A DNA stretch of 6,935 nucleotides. Origin: an uncultured Eubacteriales bacterium. GTDB lineage: Bacteria > Bacillota > Clostridia > UBA1381 > UMGS1253. The notes under the pieces are model-generated. The model made no database searches. It was not told the origin of the DNA and saw only the letters and a program-made list of their open reading frames with translations. The DNA is taken from positions 1 through 6,935 of the forward strand of contig URQR01000110.1 of assembly GCA_900550065.1 (NCBI GenBank), given 5' to 3'. How positions within the stretch are numbered: the first letter of the stretch is position 1; each line of letters opens with the position of its first letter. A program made the translations under genes and the position numbers. Positions 5,211 to 6,935 of this stretch are shown piece by piece.

Positions 5211-6037
5211 AGCTGAGTGTAAGCCTATATAGCTGTAATCCGTTGATTCGGGACGGCAAAATGGACATTTATGATGTAATGTCATTTTTCAAGGAATGCG
5301 GCGTAAAGTATGTTGAACTCGTCGATATGTACATAAAAGAGGAGGGCGAGCTTCCGAAGATAAAAGCGTTTTTAGATGAAAACGGGATGCAGGTATCGTC
5401 CTACTCCGCATCGAATGAATTTGTTTTAGGCAGCGAAGCGGAGCGGCAGGAAAGCATAGCGCACCTAAAGGCGTGCTGTGACATCGCGCGTTATTTTGGT
5501 ACGGACATTGTACGTGTGTTTGCCGGCAATATGGACGCGGCGGGGACGCTTAGCTACGACGACTGCGCCCGAAAGATTATTGACGGATTCCGGCAGTGCA
5601 TCAAAACGGCGGAGGAAAAAGGCGTATATTTCTGCCTTGAAAACCACGGCGTACTTGCCGGACGGCCGGAGCAGGTGAAGCACATTATAAACGCGGTCGG
5701 CTCGCCGAATTTAAAGGCGACGGCAGATACAGGCAATTTCAATATTGTCGGCGCAGACCCATATGAGGCGGTGAAGCTGCTGATTGACGATATCGGGCAT
5801 GTACATTTTAAGGATATGGTAGAGGTCGCGGACGGCGGCTGGGTCTCGCCGCAGGGAAAACACTTTTTAGGGTGCGACATTGGCGGCGGCGTAGTGGAAT
5901 TAGAACGGATTGTTGCGCTGCTGCGCGAACATGGCTATAGTGGCTATATTTCTATTGAGTATGAAGCGCCGGAGGAGGAGTGCTGCGCGGCGGTAAAGAA
6001 AAGTATTGATTATACAAAGAGGTTGATAGAATCATAA
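5207..6037 (+). CDS. Sugar phosphate isomerase/epimerase, xylose-isomerase-like TIM barrel (operon gene 4)
   Basis: The second TIM barrel of the operon, 276 residues, same superfamily as the product of 2716-3570 but clearly a different subfamily. Metal ligands are visible at E145 in CLENHG, D174 in ATADTGNF, H200 in IGHVHFKDM and E251 in YISIEYEAPEEE. KYVELVDMYIKEEGELPKIK (34-53) is the usual second-strand region. VRVFAGNMD (102-110) corresponds to the third- or fourth-strand region of sugar epimerases. The ATG at 5207 overlaps the stop of the Gfo/Idh/MocA gene by four bases, with AAAGGAAG about 8 nt upstream. Such pairs often act consecutively on one substrate: the dehydrogenase makes a keto intermediate, and the barrel isomerises, dehydrates or cleaves it. 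The last three codons and the stop form one side of the hairpin at 6029-6065. Intact; exact reaction unknown. Confidence 0.94.
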   Translation: MKLSVSLYSCNPLIRDGKMDIYDVMSFFKECGVKYVELVDMYIKEEGELPKIKAFLDENGMQVSSYSASNEFVLGSEAERQESIAHLKACCDIARYFGTDIVRVFAGNMDAAGTLSYDDCARKIIDGFRQCIKTAEEKGVYFCLENHGVLAGRPEQVKHIINAVGSPNLKATADTGNFNIVGADPYEAVKLLIDDIGHVHFKDMVEVADGGWVSPQGKHFLGCDIGGGVVELERIVALLREHGYSGYISIEYEAPEEECCAAVKKSIDYTKRLIES

Positions 6038-6065
6038 CTACCGACTTAGCCGGTAGTCATGATTC
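6029..6065 (+). repeat. Large hairpin spanning the stop codon of operon gene 4
   Basis: GAATCAT-a-ACTACCG (6029-6043) pairs with CGGTAGT-c-ATGATTC (6051-6065) around a 7-nt loop: two 7-bp perfect helices separated by one A/C mismatch. The stop codon (6035-6037) lies inside the left arm. No T run follows, so it is not itself a canonical terminator; the true terminator starts 8 nt later. It could stabilise the mRNA 3' end. Confidence 0.6.
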
Positions 6066-6072
6066 GGGCAAT

Positions 6073-6102
6073 AAAAAACGAGGGGGAATCCCCTCGTTTT
6101 TT
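6073..6102. terminator. Bidirectional rho-independent terminator at the end of the operon
   Basis: The perfect stem CGAGGGG/CCCCTCG (6079-6085 with 6090-6096) has the loop GAAT. It is flanked by six A (6073-6078) and six T (6097-6102), so it has a U tract on either strand. It lies 35 nt after the operon's last stop and 6 nt beyond the stop of the convergent hydrolase gene, serving both. Confidence 0.93.
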
Positions 6103-6108
6103 ATGTCG

Positions 6109-6780
6109 CTATAGCGGTATTTCCCGGTAAATGGACGGAATACAGACTTGGGGACAAAGAAAACTTTTTGGATCAATCGTATCAAACATACCAAAATGGA
6201 GCGGTATGACACGCTGTGCACCGGTACGCGCCGCGAAACGCGCGGCATCTGTAACATTCATATTGTTTCCTACGCCGTTGATTGGCAGAAACAACACGTC
6301 GATTCTGTCCGGCAGGTCGTTAAAAATATCCGTGTTATAAAGCGTATCCCCTGCGATGTAATAAACTTTGCCCTCCGTCTCAATGATAACGCCGATAGCC
6401 GTGCTGTCGGAGTGCTCGGCCCGCACGGCGCGGAAGAGGACATTGCCGTGCGTCCACTCAGTGCGGCGGTTAAACAAAACATAATTATTGTCGCCGCCGA
6501 AAGTGCGCGCCTTTTCCCATGCGTTGGCGGGACAGAGCACACATACGCCGCCGCGGCGTAAATAGTGGGGAAGGGTTTCCGGGTCGAGGTGGTCTAAATG
6601 GTCGTGGGTGCAAATTAGAACATCGGGCTTTACCGACAGAAATCGTTCTTCAACTGGTATGCGCCTGTAGTTGGCGGAATTTACTTTTTCGACGCTGTTT
6701 GACAGGTAGGGGTCGACGAGAATGGTCGTTTCACCGGTTTCAAAGAGTAGGCCCGCCTGTCCGAGCCATGTGATTTTCAT
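6109..6780 (-). CDS. Metallo-beta-lactamase-fold hydrolase, short UlaG-like type
   Basis: A 223-residue cytoplasmic metal-dependent hydrolase. Metal-binding residues appear in order: THDHLDHLD (HxHxDH, H59, H61, D63, H64), AEHSD (H123), AGDT (D145) and PLHFGMFD (H195). The start MKITWLGQAGLLFETG and the LVDPYLS strand are typical of the UlaG-like branch, which includes L-ascorbate-6-phosphate lactonase and many uncharacterised hydrolases. It is much shorter than true UlaG (about 350 residues), so the ascorbate name should not be transferred. The ATG at 6780 overlaps the stop of the upstream SDR gene by ATGA, and AAGGAAGGTGAGGG lies just before it, indicating translational coupling. A lactonase acting after a sugar dehydrogenase is a sensible but unproven reading. 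It ends at the shared terminator with the convergent operon. Confidence 0.93.
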   Translation of the reverse strand: MKITWLGQAGLLFETGETTILVDPYLSNSVEKVNSANYRRIPVEERFLSVKPDVLICTHDHLDHLDPETLPHYLRRGGVCVLCPANAWEKARTFGGDNNYVLFNRRTEWTHGNVLFRAVRAEHSDSTAIGVIIETEGKVYYIAGDTLYNTDIFNDLPDRIDVLFLPINGVGNNMNVTDAARFAARTGAQRVIPLHFGMFDTIDPKSFLCPQVCIPSIYREIPL

Positions 6781-6935
6781 ATGCCCTCACCTTCCTTGGG
6801 TATAATCGGATAGAGCTGAATCATATTGCCGCCGTCAACCGTCAGCTCCGCGCCTGTGGTGTTGCGCGCCTCGTCGCTGCCGAGATACCACGCCGCGTTT
6901 GCAATATCCTCGAATTCCGCAATGTCGCCGAGCGG
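6777..6935 (-). CDS. C-terminal end of a short-chain dehydrogenase/reductase (SDR), truncated by the window edge
   Basis: The last 52 codons of a minus-strand gene whose start lies beyond the window. The visible protein runs PLGDIAEFEDIANAAWYLGS, then DEARNTTGAELTVDGGNMIQ, then LYPIIPKEGEGI. The pattern of D/E-x-A-x-x-x-x-x-L-x-S-D followed by TG-x-x-x-x-VDGG is the standard C-terminus of classical SDR enzymes (3-oxoacyl-ACP reductase-like and sugar dehydrogenases). The NADP-binding motif and YxxxK catalytic site lie outside the window. Its TGA overlaps the ATG of the hydrolase gene (6777-6780), so the two are one operon. The substrate is not predictable from this end; a sugar 1-dehydrogenase feeding the lactonase-like neighbour is one option. 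Confidence 0.88.
   Translation of the reverse strand, partial: PLGDIAEFEDIANAAWYLGSDEARNTTGAELTVDGGNMIQLYPIIPKEGEGI

Noticed and set aside
5554..5880. Minus-strand open frame opposite the second TIM barrel
   Set aside because: It is a mirror frame of a clearly coding gene; no ribosome binding site, domain or terminator belongs to it.
6109..6780. True UlaG (L-ascorbate-6-phosphate lactonase) with an ascorbate pathway nearby
   Set aside because: The protein is more than 100 residues too short, and no UlaA/B/C transporter, UlaD decarboxylase or clear UlaE/F partner is present.
1..6935. Mobile elements, CRISPR arrays, tRNA or rRNA genes
   Set aside because: No transposase or integrase, no repeat-spacer pattern, and no cloverleaf or rRNA-like segment was found on either strand. 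Genes and short regulatory regions account for nearly the whole window.

Overview
The window most likely comes from an anaerobic, low-to-moderate G+C Bacillota (Clostridia-type) genome. This rests on strong purine-rich Shine-Dalgarno sites before almost every gene, an NADP-type hexameric glutamate dehydrogenase close to clostridial enzymes, a short Asn/Gln/Ser-rich protein with a possible forespore-type promoter, and many sugar-handling TIM-barrel and Gfo/Idh/MocA proteins. It looks like ordinary chromosome: no insertion sequence, phage gene, CRISPR array, tRNA or rRNA was seen.

Layout. (1) 2-589, plus strand: the C-terminal part of an AraC-family regulator. It meets gdhA (649-1998, minus strand) tail to tail over a bidirectional terminator at 606-636. 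(2) About 1999-2297: an AT-rich intergenic region. It holds a well-formed extended -10 promoter for gdhA, inverted repeats of a TTTGCAA motif just upstream of it, a plus-strand TATAAT plus AAAGGAGG with no gene behind it, and the minus-strand terminator of the next gene. (3) 2298-2510, minus strand: a 70-residue gene with its own ribosome binding site, terminator and candidate promoter. (4) 2716-6037, plus strand: a compact four-gene operon. It encodes a xylose-isomerase-like TIM barrel, a GNAT acetyltransferase, a Gfo/Idh/MocA dehydrogenase and a second TIM barrel that overlaps the dehydrogenase by ATGA. It ends in two successive hairpins, the second a T-rich bidirectional terminator. (5) 6109-6935, minus strand: a short UlaG-like metallo-beta-lactamase-fold hydrolase. 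It overlaps by ATGA the C-terminal end of a short-chain dehydrogenase (SDR) that runs out of the window.

How the genes may work together. The plus-strand operon combines one NAD(P)-dependent sugar/polyol oxidoreductase with two divalent-metal isomerase/epimerase/lyase-type barrels. This combination is known from inositol catabolism and from pathways that go through 3-keto sugars or 3-keto glycosides. The convergent pair, an SDR and a lactonase-like hydrolase, would fit oxidation of a sugar to a lactone followed by ring opening. Both assignments are inference. No transporter, kinase, aldolase or clear substrate-specific enzyme lies in the window, so the substrate is unknown. I found no convincing new class of biological system. 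The best candidates for follow-up are the uncharacterised operon, the small gene with a sporulation-like promoter, and the TTTGCAA repeats at gdhA.
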